DNA from: Saonia flava
GTDB lineage: Bacteria > Bacteroidota > Bacteroidia > Flavobacteriales > Flavobacteriaceae
Length of the DNA stretch: 64,000 nt
NCBI RefSeq assembly: GCF_011927795.1
Contig: NZ_JAATJJ010000003.1
Span: 1 to 64,000 of the forward strand
Reading direction: 5' to 3'
The notes under the pieces are model-generated. The model made no database searches and had not been told where the DNA came from. It was given only the letters and a program-made list of their open reading frames with translations. This document shows, in pieces, positions 39,476-47,597 of this stretch. A program made the translations under genes and the position numbers. Numbering within the stretch: position 1 is the first letter of the stretch; each line of letters starts with the position of its first letter.

Positions 39476-40771
39476 ATGAAACAGTCCTTTTCCGAACCCA
39501 AAATATACACTGGGGGCATCGATGCCTCCCAATGGTCAAGGCTCAAAAAACCCGAGCAAAAGACAGCCTTGGAAAAAGATTGGTACGTTTATTACTCTTT
39601 TAGAAGTCCAGAGACCGGAAAACTGGAAAGGCAGCCGAACATCAAGGCAGGGGCCAACCGGTTCAGGACCAAACGGGAGCGTTATGGGCATTTACAGGTC
39701 CTACAGCGCAATCTGTTGCGGTTGTTGGAAATGGGTTTTGATCCCTATGGGGACAATTCCCAGCTCATAAAAAACCATTTTGAAGAGGGAACCTCAAAAA
39801 AACCAAAGAAAAAAAAGAAGGTAAAGAGAACCGCCCCAAAGAAAGTTGTTGGGGAAGGAACCATAACGGACACGGAAACCCTTTCTGAAGCACTCGATTT
39901 TGGGTTGGCGTACAAAAAGAACACCCTCAATGAAAATTCCTATCCCAAGTTCAGAAGTCGCATCAACCGCTTTAGAAAATGGCTTGTTGAACAGGACCTC
40001 ATCGACACCCCTGTGGAGAAGATCAACAAGAAAACAGTCAACGATTATTTAAACCATGTACTCAAGAACAGTAGTGGCAGAAACCGCAACAACACGCGGA
40101 CCGACCTTGGCTCCCTCTTCCAGCTCTGGGAGGACAATGAAAAGATACCCCTCAATTTCATAAAAAGTATATCAAAATTGAAAACCACTCCAATACGCAA
40201 CAAGACCTACACCCCTGAACTATTGGAAAAAATTGAAGAACATTTAAAAAATAACGACCCCATACTCTTGCTCTTTACCAAGTTCATCTCCTATAGTTTT
40301 CTAAGGCCCATTGAAGTATGTAGGTTAAGGATAAAGGATATTGACATAAAAGACAAGAAGCTCTATGTGCGCACCAAAAACAAGCCCGAAAAAATAAAGA
40401 TCATACCTGAAATACTCATATCCGAGCTGCCAGATCTGTCCAATATCAACCCCAATTATTCATTGTTTACCCCCCAAGGAATTGGTGGAGAATGGAACAC
40501 CTCAGAGGACAATAAAAGGGTCTATTTTACCAACAGGTTCAAAAAAGTTAAGGACTTCCTCCAACTTGACAAAAACCATGCCCTCTACAGTTATAGACAT
40601 ACCTATATAACAAAACTCTATAGAAAGCTTAGGGAAGACAATGCTCCGAATGTTGCCAAGGGCATTCTTATGAACATAACGGGCCATACCACCATTACTG
40701 CCTTGGACAAATATTTAAGGGATATAGATGCTGAACTTCCAGAAGATTACTCCCATCTATATCAACAATAG
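39476..40771 (+). CDS. tyrosine recombinase next to tRNA-Met (island integrase)
   Basis: A 431-residue site-specific recombinase with an N-terminal arm-type domain (about 1-95), a Lys-rich linker (KKPKKKKKVKR), a SAM-like core-binding domain (about 130-225) and the catalytic domain. Catalytic residues appear in FLRPIEVCRLR (Arg), YSYRHTYI (His/Arg block) and HTTITALDKYL (Tyr). The frame is open from 39419, but MKQSFSEPKIYTGG at 39476 looks like the normal start. Between tRNA and gene, GTACACG occurs twice. It probably inserted the accessory region, though the far end is outside the window. Confidence 0.88.
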   Translation: MKQSFSEPKIYTGGIDASQWSRLKKPEQKTALEKDWYVYYSFRSPETGKLERQPNIKAGANRFRTKRERYGHLQVLQRNLLRLLEMGFDPYGDNSQLIKNHFEEGTSKKPKKKKKVKRTAPKKVVGEGTITDTETLSEALDFGLAYKKNTLNENSYPKFRSRINRFRKWLVEQDLIDTPVEKINKKTVNDYLNHVLKNSSGRNRNNTRTDLGSLFQLWEDNEKIPLNFIKSISKLKTTPIRNKTYTPELLEKIEEHLKNNDPILLLFTKFISYSFLRPIEVCRLRIKDIDIKDKKLYVRTKNKPEKIKIIPEILISELPDLSNINPNYSLFTPQGIGGEWNTSEDNKRVYFTNRFKKVKDFLQLDKNHALYSYRHTYITKLYRKLREDNAPNVAKGILMNITGHTTITALDKYLRDIDAELPEDYSHLYQQ

Positions 40772-40782
40772 CAACAAAAAAT

Positions 40783-40833
40783 GTTGCGGGTTTGTTGCGG
40801 GTTTGTTGCGGGTTTGTTGCGGATTTGTTGCCG
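40783..40833 (+). repeat. 11-bp tandem repeats after the integrase gene
   Basis: The unit GTTGCGGGTTT occurs three times perfectly (40783-40815), once with one change (40816-40826), and a partial unit follows. The first unit also forms a small hairpin with GCAAC at 40771. The array lies between the integrase stop and the next gene and may bind a regulator or a recombination accessory protein. Confidence 0.75.
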
Positions 40834-40910
40834 AGCACAACAATAAACTGTTGAGGAGTCGTTGCCTTAAACACTTAAAAAACAACACTTTTTCACTATT
40901 TTGGTGCTCT

Positions 40911-41723
40911 ATGGCCGAACTGTTGGATTATTTTGGGTGTCTAAAGGGACATGACCTTTCTTCCTTTTCCAGAGAAAAGGTTGAAAAATTGCTGCTTGCC
41001 AAAGGTATATTGGAGCCCAAACATGTAGTGAGGTTGTCCCAAATAGAAAAGCAGGTATTCCCTCCCAGCTCCGTACCAATATTAAAACCCGGCAACAATT
41101 TTGCCAACAATTTTTATGTTTTTTTGTTGCAACATTATGAAAACGGCGTTCTAGACCCATTTTATGCTTTTTTTTACCAATTTAATGATGAAATCTATGG
41201 AATGGACATGCAGCAACAAAAAACTGTTGCCTTGGAGCATTTTAAAACTATTTCTGGGGAAATACTCACCAAGGCCATAAGTTTCATTTGGACCGAAAAG
41301 AACCCTTTGGGCATAGATACGGTTTCCAATATGGGCAAGCTACAAATGCTACACGGGCAACAATTGGCGCTAAAATCCAATTTGGCAGATTCAACCCTAA
41401 AATACCCCTACCTCCAAGGAGATGACAGTTACTTTAACCAAGAACTTCTATTTGAAAATGACCTAATTAAGCAGATAATCCATTTTGAAACCCACCTTAA
41501 GATTTTGTTGGCCCTAAATGAAAAATATCATTTTGAAGTGGATACGTGCTTTTCAACAAATTTGGAAGAGAAAGATAACCCTATCCGTGATGTTGTAGAA
41601 GCCGCCCCTAAAGACGTTGCTCCCACCAATCCTTTTAAACTTCCCAAAAAATCGACTAAAATAACTGATAAGGAAGCCATGGACTATTTACTTAAAACTA
41701 TTTTTGACAAGAAAAAAAAATGA
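40911..41723 (+). CDS. accessory-region protein of unknown function
   Basis: A 270-residue predicted soluble helical protein starting MAELLDYFGCLKGHDL. The frame is open from 40728, overlapping the integrase end, but the upstream 61 codons come from the tandem repeats and are unlikely to be coding. It ends with a Lys-rich tail (IFDKKKK). No family is recognised. Its position after an integrase suggests an island-specific regulator or accessory factor. Confidence 0.55.
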   Translation: MAELLDYFGCLKGHDLSSFSREKVEKLLLAKGILEPKHVVRLSQIEKQVFPPSSVPILKPGNNFANNFYVFLLQHYENGVLDPFYAFFYQFNDEIYGMDMQQQKTVALEHFKTISGEILTKAISFIWTEKNPLGIDTVSNMGKLQMLHGQQLALKSNLADSTLKYPYLQGDDSYFNQELLFENDLIKQIIHFETHLKILLALNEKYHFEVDTCFSTNLEEKDNPIRDVVEAAPKDVAPTNPFKLPKKSTKITDKEAMDYLLKTIFDKKKK

Positions 41724-41724
41724 T

Positions 41725-42126
41725 CTAATTCTTCTTAATGGACATATACTCTTGCCAAGTTATTAGGACATATTTGTTTTTTCCATTTTCATTTCGCTTT
41801 AGAAAACCATATTCATAAACAAAGAGATAGACATCGCCCTTTTGATTTTTCCAATAATGTGTGAAAAAATTAGGGTTAAAACCTAAATTAGACAATACCT
41901 CTGCCCTTACTGTTACCTTGCCCCCTTTATTGTATTCTTTCAATATTTTACGGTTTAGTTTCAATTGGTTATCCACTTTGTTGTAAAACCGCTTTGGTTG
42001 TTCTTTTTCTTTTTGATATTGATACGCACTTTTGCAGTGCAAGTTGCAATATTTTTTATCCGTTCGACCAATAAGCACCTTTTTACAGTACAGGCATTCT
42101 TTTTGTAATCTCATATTGGTTTCCAA
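41725..42126 (-). CDS. small zinc-ribbon protein
   Basis: A 133-residue protein with an N-terminal zinc ribbon (CLYCKKVLIGRTDKKYC, then HC), a four-Cys-type ligand set widespread in Bacteroidota proteins near mobile elements. The rest is basic and helical. It is divergent from the cassette-array recombinase, with a shared 78-bp intergenic region, which suggests linked regulation. The function is unknown. Confidence 0.65.
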   Translation of the reverse strand: METNMRLQKECLYCKKVLIGRTDKKYCNLHCKSAYQYQKEKEQPKRFYNKVDNQLKLNRKILKEYNKGGKVTVRAEVLSNLGFNPNFFTHYWKNQKGDVYLFVYEYGFLKRNENGKNKYVLITWQEYMSIKKN

Positions 42127-42204
42127 TTAATCGTACTATTATGCGAACATTATTCGATTAAGATACAATTAAATCATTTTATATATTGATATTGCAAAAA
42201 AAAC

Positions 42205-43332
42205 ATGTTCAAGGGCAGAAGCATAACATTGAAACATTTGCTTATTAACGGCAAGAGGCATATTGGACTTCAGTATAAATCAGACAAGGTAATCCAGGCC
42301 CTGGTTGATACATTGCCCCAAATTGTTTGGAACGGGGAATATAGCATGTACCATATTGAAAACAGTAGAGCAAACCTTGGTATTCTCTTTGACACATTTA
42401 GGGGAGAGGTCTGGATTAATGGTAATTATTTCTTTGACTCCAAAGATCATCTTAACACTGAAGTGCCCAAAAACGTTTCGTGGTACAGAAACAGGAGTTT
42501 GGATAAAAAACACAAAAGATGTCCTAGTTCATACCTGGACAAGCTAGAGCTTAAAAAATATGCTGAGAACACTGTAAAAAGCTATGTGCATCATTTTGAA
42601 AATTTTATCAACCATTATTCTGATATACCTGTGAATGGCATTACCGAAAATGAGATAAGGCAATATCTTCAAAAACTTTTGAGAGATGGGCGTTCACACT
42701 CCTATTTGAACCAATCGGTAAATAGCATCAAATTCTACTACGAAGTGGTTATGGGAATGCCCAATAGGTTCTATGCCATTGAAAGACCACGAAAACAAAA
42801 ACAGTTGCCAAAAGTACTATCTAAAAAGGAGATTCTTGCTTTGATTGAAAACACCAATAATCTAAAACACCGCTGTATTGTTGCACTTTTATATTCTGCT
42901 GGTCTTAGAAGAAGTGAACTACTTAACCTAAAACTTGAGCATATTGATAGTGAAAGGATGCTCATCTGTGTAAAAGGTGCCAAAGGCAATAAAGATAGAA
43001 TGACTGTCCTTAGCCCTACCCTATTAAGAGATTTACGTAATTATTACAAGGAATACAGACCAAATAACTTTCTTTTTGAAGGGCCTAAAAACAAACCTTA
43101 TACTGCATCTAGTGTCTTAAAGGTCATTGCCAATACGGCAAAAAGGGCAGATATCCACAAAAAAGTAACACCTCATATGCTAAGACATAGTTTTGCTACC
43201 CATCTATTGGAAGATGGCACCGATATTAGGCACATTCAGTTGTTATTGGGGCACAGTTCTACCAAGACAACAGAAATTTACACCCATGTGGCAGAATCTT
43301 CTTTTACTGGCATTAAAGATCTCTTATCTTAG
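42205..43332 (+). CDS. Xer-like tyrosine recombinase, presumed cassette integrase
   Basis: A 375-residue recombinase. An N-terminal domain of about 95 residues (IGLQYKSDKVIQALVDTLP, then MYHIENSRANLGILF) resembles small HARP-like DNA-binding modules, by eye only. A core-binding domain spans about 110-195. The catalytic domain has the Arg block (SAGLRRSELLNLK), Lys in KGAKGNKDRMT, HMLRHSFATHLLE, LLGHSSTKTT and the Tyr in EIYTHV. Between the Lys and HxxR blocks it lacks the helical insertion that defines IntI, so it would not be called an integron integrase by profile. It reads toward the cassettes, and its stop sits in the attI-side hairpin. Confidence 0.85.
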   Translation: MFKGRSITLKHLLINGKRHIGLQYKSDKVIQALVDTLPQIVWNGEYSMYHIENSRANLGILFDTFRGEVWINGNYFFDSKDHLNTEVPKNVSWYRNRSLDKKHKRCPSSYLDKLELKKYAENTVKSYVHHFENFINHYSDIPVNGITENEIRQYLQKLLRDGRSHSYLNQSVNSIKFYYEVVMGMPNRFYAIERPRKQKQLPKVLSKKEILALIENTNNLKHRCIVALLYSAGLRRSELLNLKLEHIDSERMLICVKGAKGNKDRMTVLSPTLLRDLRNYYKEYRPNNFLFEGPKNKPYTASSVLKVIANTAKRADIHKKVTPHMLRHSFATHLLEDGTDIRHIQLLLGHSSTKTTEIYTHVAESSFTGIKDLLS

Positions 43333-43349
43333 TTCCTCATATAAGAGAT
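43319..43349 (+). terminator. hairpin over the recombinase stop codon
   Basis: The inverted repeat ATCTCTTAT / ATAAGAGAT (9 bp) encloses the stop codon at 43330-43332. It could end transcription of the recombinase gene, or be part of the attI-like structure. Confidence 0.5.
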
Positions 43350-43386
43350 ATATAGATCATATGATCTATATTCACTTGTTGTACAC
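43333..43386 (+). other. attI-like insertion point of the cassette array
   Basis: This is the junction between recombinase gene and first cassette. It holds a perfect 22-bp palindrome (43350-43371, centre CATATG) and ends in the core GTTGTACAC (43378-43386). The last eight bases belong to cassette 1, whose own 3' site begins GTGTACAAC, the exact complement. New cassettes should enter at 43378/43379. Confidence 0.7.
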
Positions 43387-43394
43387 AAGCTCAG

Positions 43395-43470
43395 AAAAGC
43401 CCACCGCACATTCAAGCACATTTCATTTTGCTCGTGCCTCACAAAATAAAAAGAGCTTTCACTTCCCCAC
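43395..43470 (+). repeat. secondary repeat at the start of cassette 1
   Basis: CCACCGCACATT..AGCACATTT resembles CCAACCGCACATTTTAGCAC near the start of cassette 6 (52889). Related longer copies end both cassettes (47341 and 55018). The remaining bases up to 43568 contain a TACATTTG box (43521-43528) that may drive the restriction-modification genes. Confidence 0.5.
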
Positions 43471-43568
43471 CGCCACCCAAGAATATTTACAGACTTGATA
43501 CAAAATTCGCAAATTAGTATTACATTTGCTAAAAATAGGTCAAATCCTAAATTGATAAAATCAGAAAA

Positions 43569-43901
43569 ATGGCAAGTTTTGGGCATTTCATAAAAACCGA
43601 AAGGGAAAAAAGAGAATGGACTCAAACTGAATTTGGAGCGAAAATCGGAATAAATTCTAGTGCAATCAGTCGAATTGAAAACGGAACTCAAAAATTTAGT
43701 AAGTCAAAACTCAAATCATTATCGAAATTATTAAATCTCGATTTACAAAGAGTAACTGACTTGTTTTTCGCTGACAAATTTGCACGAGAAGCTTTTAAAT
43801 ACAAGTGCTCAGAATCTATTTTTAGTGTCGCAGAAGACACAGCTAACTACCTAAGAAACACTAATACCAAACAAGGAAAATTGAATTTTGAAAATGAGTA
43901 A
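43569..43901 (+). CDS. XRE-family controller protein of the R-M cassette (cassette 1)
   Basis: A 110-residue DNA-binding protein. The helix-turn-helix is in WTQTEFGAKIGINSSAISRI (about residues 16-36). It heads a four-gene run whose genes all overlap, so it is the likely timing regulator of the restriction-modification system, as C proteins are. It overlaps the methylase gene by 8 bases. Confidence 0.85.
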   Translation: MASFGHFIKTEREKREWTQTEFGAKIGINSSAISRIENGTQKFSKSKLKSLSKLLNLDLQRVTDLFFADKFAREAFKYKCSESIFSVAEDTANYLRNTNTKQGKLNFENE

Positions 43902-44934
43902 AAGAAATACTGTAATAGACCTTTTTTGTGGTTGTGGCGGATTGTCACAAGGCTTCATTGATGCAGGATATAAAATATCTTTAGGTATTGATAAATGGAA
44001 AGATGCAATAGAAACATTTAATTTTAATCATAAAGACTCTAAAGGAATTGTAGCTGATTTACTCGAATTAAACCCAGTTACTGTTTCGGAAAATGAAAAG
44101 ATTGATGAAGTGGACGTAATAATTGGTGGTCCACCTTGTCAAGGTTTTTCTATTGCAGGAAAAAGAATAATTGAGGATGAAAGAAATCAACTTTACAAGA
44201 CATTTGTGAATTTTGTAGAACATTTCAAGCCCAAAGCTTTTCTAATGGAAAATGTACCTAACATTATGTCAATGGGAAAAGGAGCTATTAGAAATCAAAT
44301 AATAAAGGATTTTGAAAATCTTGGGTATAAAGTTTCACATCAAATATTATTGGCTTCAGATTATGGTGTACCTCAAAATAGAAAAAGAGCTTTTTTCGTT
44401 GGTTTAAAAAACGGTTCAGAATTTAAGTTCCCAATTCCAACAACAACAAATAATAAAGTAACTTCTGAAGAAGCAATTTCAGATTTAACTGAACATACAG
44501 TTAATGATGGAACACCTTATATGCATAAGTATAAAAGTTCATTTCAAAAACAAATGCGAAATGGCAATAAGTTTATATTCAATCATCAAATTACAGAGCA
44601 TAAAGAGAAAACAATTGAAATAATAGCAATGGTTCCAGATGGCGGTAATTATAAAAATTTGCCAAAAGAATTACACGAAACAAGAAAGGTTAATATAGCT
44701 TGGACAAGACTTAACAGTCAGAAACCTAGTTTTACAATCGATACAGGACACAGACATCATTTCCATTACGAGTTTAATAGAGTTCCAACAGTAAGAGAAA
44801 GTGCAAGAATACAGTCATTTCCAGATGATTTTATCTTTCAATGCAGTAAGACAAGTCAATATAAACAAGTTGGAAATGCGGTGCCACCAGTTTTGGCAAA
44901 GGTTTTAGCTGAAACTATCAAAAATTATTTATGA
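43894..44934 (+). CDS. DNA cytosine-5 methyltransferase M1 of the R-M cassette
   Basis: A 346-residue m5C methylase. Motif I is DLFCGCGGLSQGF, the catalytic motif IV is GGPPCQGFS, motif VI is MENVPN, and motif VIII/QxRxR is QNRKRAFFVG. The target-recognition region lies between about residues 180 and 270. Motif X ends the protein (QVGNAVPPVLA). I use the ATG at 43894, inside the end of the XRE gene. Its stop overlaps the next start as ATGA. Confidence 0.93.
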   Translation: MSKRNTVIDLFCGCGGLSQGFIDAGYKISLGIDKWKDAIETFNFNHKDSKGIVADLLELNPVTVSENEKIDEVDVIIGGPPCQGFSIAGKRIIEDERNQLYKTFVNFVEHFKPKAFLMENVPNIMSMGKGAIRNQIIKDFENLGYKVSHQILLASDYGVPQNRKRAFFVGLKNGSEFKFPIPTTTNNKVTSEEAISDLTEHTVNDGTPYMHKYKSSFQKQMRNGNKFIFNHQITEHKEKTIEIIAMVPDGGNYKNLPKELHETRKVNIAWTRLNSQKPSFTIDTGHRHHFHYEFNRVPTVRESARIQSFPDDFIFQCSKTSQYKQVGNAVPPVLAKVLAETIKNYL

Positions 44935-46367
44935 GTTTAGTTAAGACATATCAAATTCCAGATGAATATTTTTTTAGACTTCATCACGTAAGACCTCGTT
45001 TTAAAAATGATGTTGAAGAGGTATTATTGTATGTGTCAACTTCTATTTCAGAAATGGAAGTATTACCCAAACAAGAGTTTAAAGAAAACCTAAATCAAGT
45101 TCTATTTGGTTTTAAAAACAACGCTTCTTCTACCCAAAAAACAATAGACAATTGGAGGACAGAAATATCTGCATTATTTGCTTTCATTCAAGAAAAAGAT
45201 GACTTAACAAAACCTAGTTTGAGTGCAATAAGATTATCTAATAATCAATATCTAGATGAATTTTTTAACTACTTTTTATTTTCATTTCAATATCCAGGAG
45301 GTCATATAAAATCTCAAAATGTAATTAAACAAATTGATGCAGGTGTAAACTTCAAACCTTGCAATTTTATTTTAGGGCTATTAATTGAGGGCGAAAAATT
45401 AATTGGAAAACCATTTAGTTTTACCGCAGAAGAGTTAACTCAATGTGCGTATTTTGACTTAAGGGTAACAAGAGATGGAAAGCATCCAAGAGAGGTCGCA
45501 GAAATGATACTAAAGCATAGAGCAGAAAAAGTATCATATAATCATAAATATGAACAGCTAAAGAATCATAAAACAGGCAAATATCCTTCAAAAGGAGATT
45601 TACACAGATATGCAGGAGATATTCTAGATTATATGGTTTTAGCCAATCTATTAAATGATAAAGGAACAGGTTATTATTATTACTTGAATGATGAAAACAA
45701 AGATGCTATTAATTATCATTTAAAAAATTCAAAATGGTATTCAGGTTATGATAAATTCTATGAAAAAGAGGAAATCACTAACCCAGAAATAGCAAAATTA
45801 GAACAGGATTGGTTTTCTTATGTAAATAGCTTTGATAATATTGAAGCTTTTGCACCTTCATTAAGTGCATCAGAATCTGAAAGTATTTCTAGTATTATTC
45901 AAGAATATTATTCTCGAATTAAGGGAGATAAAGCAGTTCCAACAAAAATAATTGGAGATTATGGAGAAAGCTTAATACTTGCTCACGAATATTTAAGAAC
46001 AAAGAAAACAAAAAGACAACATTTAATAAATAAAATTCCAACACCATTAGGAGTAGGATATGATATTCAAAGTGTTGAAATCGAAAAAAGGAAAAGATAT
46101 ATTGAAGTCAAGACAACTAAATCTAGAAAGGCATTAAAAAATAATAGATTTAAACTTACACCAAATGAGTGGGACACAGCAGACACCATAGGTAATAATT
46201 ATTTCATTTATTATCTAGTTGCAAATGATAGTGGGAAAAATGTTTTTATTATTCAAAATCCAGTCGAACAATATAAACAGGGTAATATTAAAGTAGACAA
46301 GAATTTAGTTGTTGAATTTTCACAAAACGCAGGACAATGGCAAACATTATTAGAAATACAAAACTAA
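44931..46367 (+). CDS. probable restriction endonuclease with DUF3883-type nuclease domain
   Basis: A 478-residue protein between two methylases. The C-terminal third (about 340-460) carries the DUF3883/PD-(D/E)xK-like pattern: GDYGESLILAHEYL, then GYDIQSVEIE and RYIEVKTTKS, giving the D...ExK active site. The rest is helical and unassigned, and should contain DNA recognition. Position and active site together point to the restriction enzyme. It overlaps M1 by 4 bases and M2 by 31 bases. Confidence 0.8.
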   Translation: MSLVKTYQIPDEYFFRLHHVRPRFKNDVEEVLLYVSTSISEMEVLPKQEFKENLNQVLFGFKNNASSTQKTIDNWRTEISALFAFIQEKDDLTKPSLSAIRLSNNQYLDEFFNYFLFSFQYPGGHIKSQNVIKQIDAGVNFKPCNFILGLLIEGEKLIGKPFSFTAEELTQCAYFDLRVTRDGKHPREVAEMILKHRAEKVSYNHKYEQLKNHKTGKYPSKGDLHRYAGDILDYMVLANLLNDKGTGYYYYLNDENKDAINYHLKNSKWYSGYDKFYEKEEITNPEIAKLEQDWFSYVNSFDNIEAFAPSLSASESESISSIIQEYYSRIKGDKAVPTKIIGDYGESLILAHEYLRTKKTKRQHLINKIPTPLGVGYDIQSVEIEKRKRYIEVKTTKSRKALKNNRFKLTPNEWDTADTIGNNYFIYYLVANDSGKNVFIIQNPVEQYKQGNIKVDKNLVVEFSQNAGQWQTLLEIQN

Positions 46368-47476
46368 AAGCAATATCGTTATTCAGCGGTTGTGGTGGAA
46401 TGGACTTAGGTATTAAGGGGAACTTTAAGTTTCTTAATAAAACTTATAAATCTTTGCCGTTTGAGGTTGTTTATGCAGTAGATAATGACCCTTATACAAC
46501 TAAAATATACAACAGTAATTTTAAGCATCAATGCGAAACTAAAGATGTTAGAGATTTGGAAATTGACAAGCTTCCAGAGCACGACATTCTTTTGGGTGGT
46601 TTTCCTTGTCAATCTTTTTCCATAAGTGCCCAGAATCCACCAAGACTTGGGTATAAAGATGACCGTGGAAAACTATTTTTTGAAATGGTTAATATTCTTA
46701 AAGAAAAACAACCAAGGTTTTTTATCGCAGAAAATGTCAAAGGATTACTTTCTGCCAATAAGAAAAAAGCTTTCCCAATGATTGTCAAGGAATTTGAGAA
46801 AGCAGGATACTACGTAAAACATCAATTATTTAACGCTTCGGAATACGGAATACCTCAAAAGAGAGAACGTGTTTTTATTATTGGATTTAAAAATTATGAA
46901 GACTACGATTATTTCGAATTTCCCAAACCAACAACGCTGAATGACTCAAAAGTTAAATTAAAAGAGGTAATAGACTTACAAGCAAATAAAGACGAAAAGT
47001 GGTTTTTTAGCGAAAGAGCTGTGCAAGGAATGATGCGAGTAAGAGAAAAAATGAACAAAGGACGTGACCAAGACCCTGAACAACCTTGTAATACAATCAG
47101 TTCACATTTAGCAAAAGTTAGTTTAAATAGTACAGACCCGGTTTTAAAAATAGACGGTAGATACAGACGATTTACACCACGGGAAGCCTCAAACATTCAA
47201 TCTTTTCCAGAAGAGTTTATTTTAGATTGTGTTTCAGATAATAGACAGTATCGAGCAATTGGAAACGCAGTACCACCAGTATTAATGTGGCATATTTCTA
47301 ATTCGTTAAGTAATCTACTAAAAAAGGAAAAGACTACTGAAAAAGCCACCGCTAAAAGCCATACACATTTGCAATTAGCACCAGCCACCGCACCATCAAA
47401 AATTGCAAAAGAGTATGTCTTTCCCAACGCTGAAAACCAACTTGATGAAAAAAAGCCAGTGTACAACAATGTATAA
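46337..47476 (+). CDS. DNA cytosine-5 methyltransferase M2 of the R-M cassette, with cassette-derived tail
   Basis: A 379-residue m5C methylase. Motif I is SLFSGCGGMDLG, the catalytic motif is GGFPCQSFS, then ENVKG, QKRERVFIIG and the late AIGNAVPPVL. Two different m5C methylases in one system usually mean an asymmetric target. The fold should end near residue 330. The remaining 45 or so residues (KATAKSHTHLQLAPATAP to YNNV) come from the cassette-end repeat and the left arm of the attC-like site, where the stop finally falls. Confidence 0.9.
   Translation: MANIIRNTKLKAISLFSGCGGMDLGIKGNFKFLNKTYKSLPFEVVYAVDNDPYTTKIYNSNFKHQCETKDVRDLEIDKLPEHDILLGGFPCQSFSISAQNPPRLGYKDDRGKLFFEMVNILKEKQPRFFIAENVKGLLSANKKKAFPMIVKEFEKAGYYVKHQLFNASEYGIPQKRERVFIIGFKNYEDYDYFEFPKPTTLNDSKVKLKEVIDLQANKDEKWFFSERAVQGMMRVREKMNKGRDQDPEQPCNTISSHLAKVSLNSTDPVLKIDGRYRRFTPREASNIQSFPEEFILDCVSDNRQYRAIGNAVPPVLMWHISNSLSNLLKKEKTTEKATAKSHTHLQLAPATAPSKIAKEYVFPNAENQLDEKKPVYNNV
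47341..47450 (+). repeat. secondary repeat at the end of cassette 1, inside the M2 gene
   Basis: Shares AAGCCATACACATTT and TTGCAAAAGAGTATGTCTTT with the noncoding copy at 55018-55115. Here it has become the C-terminus of the methylase. Confidence 0.65.
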
Positions 47477-47594
47477 AAATAATAGCGGCTTAATCGCTAA
47501 AACGAAAGTAATGAAATATAAAAAAAGTCTGTGTTTAACCGAAAAGTTAGTGCGTGAAAGTCCGCTACTATTCTTATACTAGACCGTTGGGCAC
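47459..47594 (+). repeat. attC-like site 1 (end of cassette 1)
   Basis: A 136-bp imperfect palindrome from GTGTACAAC to GTTGGGCAC. Outer arms are AACAATGTATAAAAATAATAG and CTATTCTTATACTAGACCGTT; the right arm has extra unpaired bases, as attC sites do. The left core is complementary to the start of cassette 1 at 43378. Confidence 0.85.
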
Positions 47595-47597
47595 AAT

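Noticed and set aside
40728-40910. N-terminal extension of the gene after the integrase
   Set aside because: It overlaps the integrase end and translates the 11-bp repeats; the ATG at 40911 is a better start.
42205-43332. Canonical integron integrase (IntI)
   Set aside because: The insertion between the Lys and HxxR blocks is absent, and the N-terminal domain is foreign to IntI.
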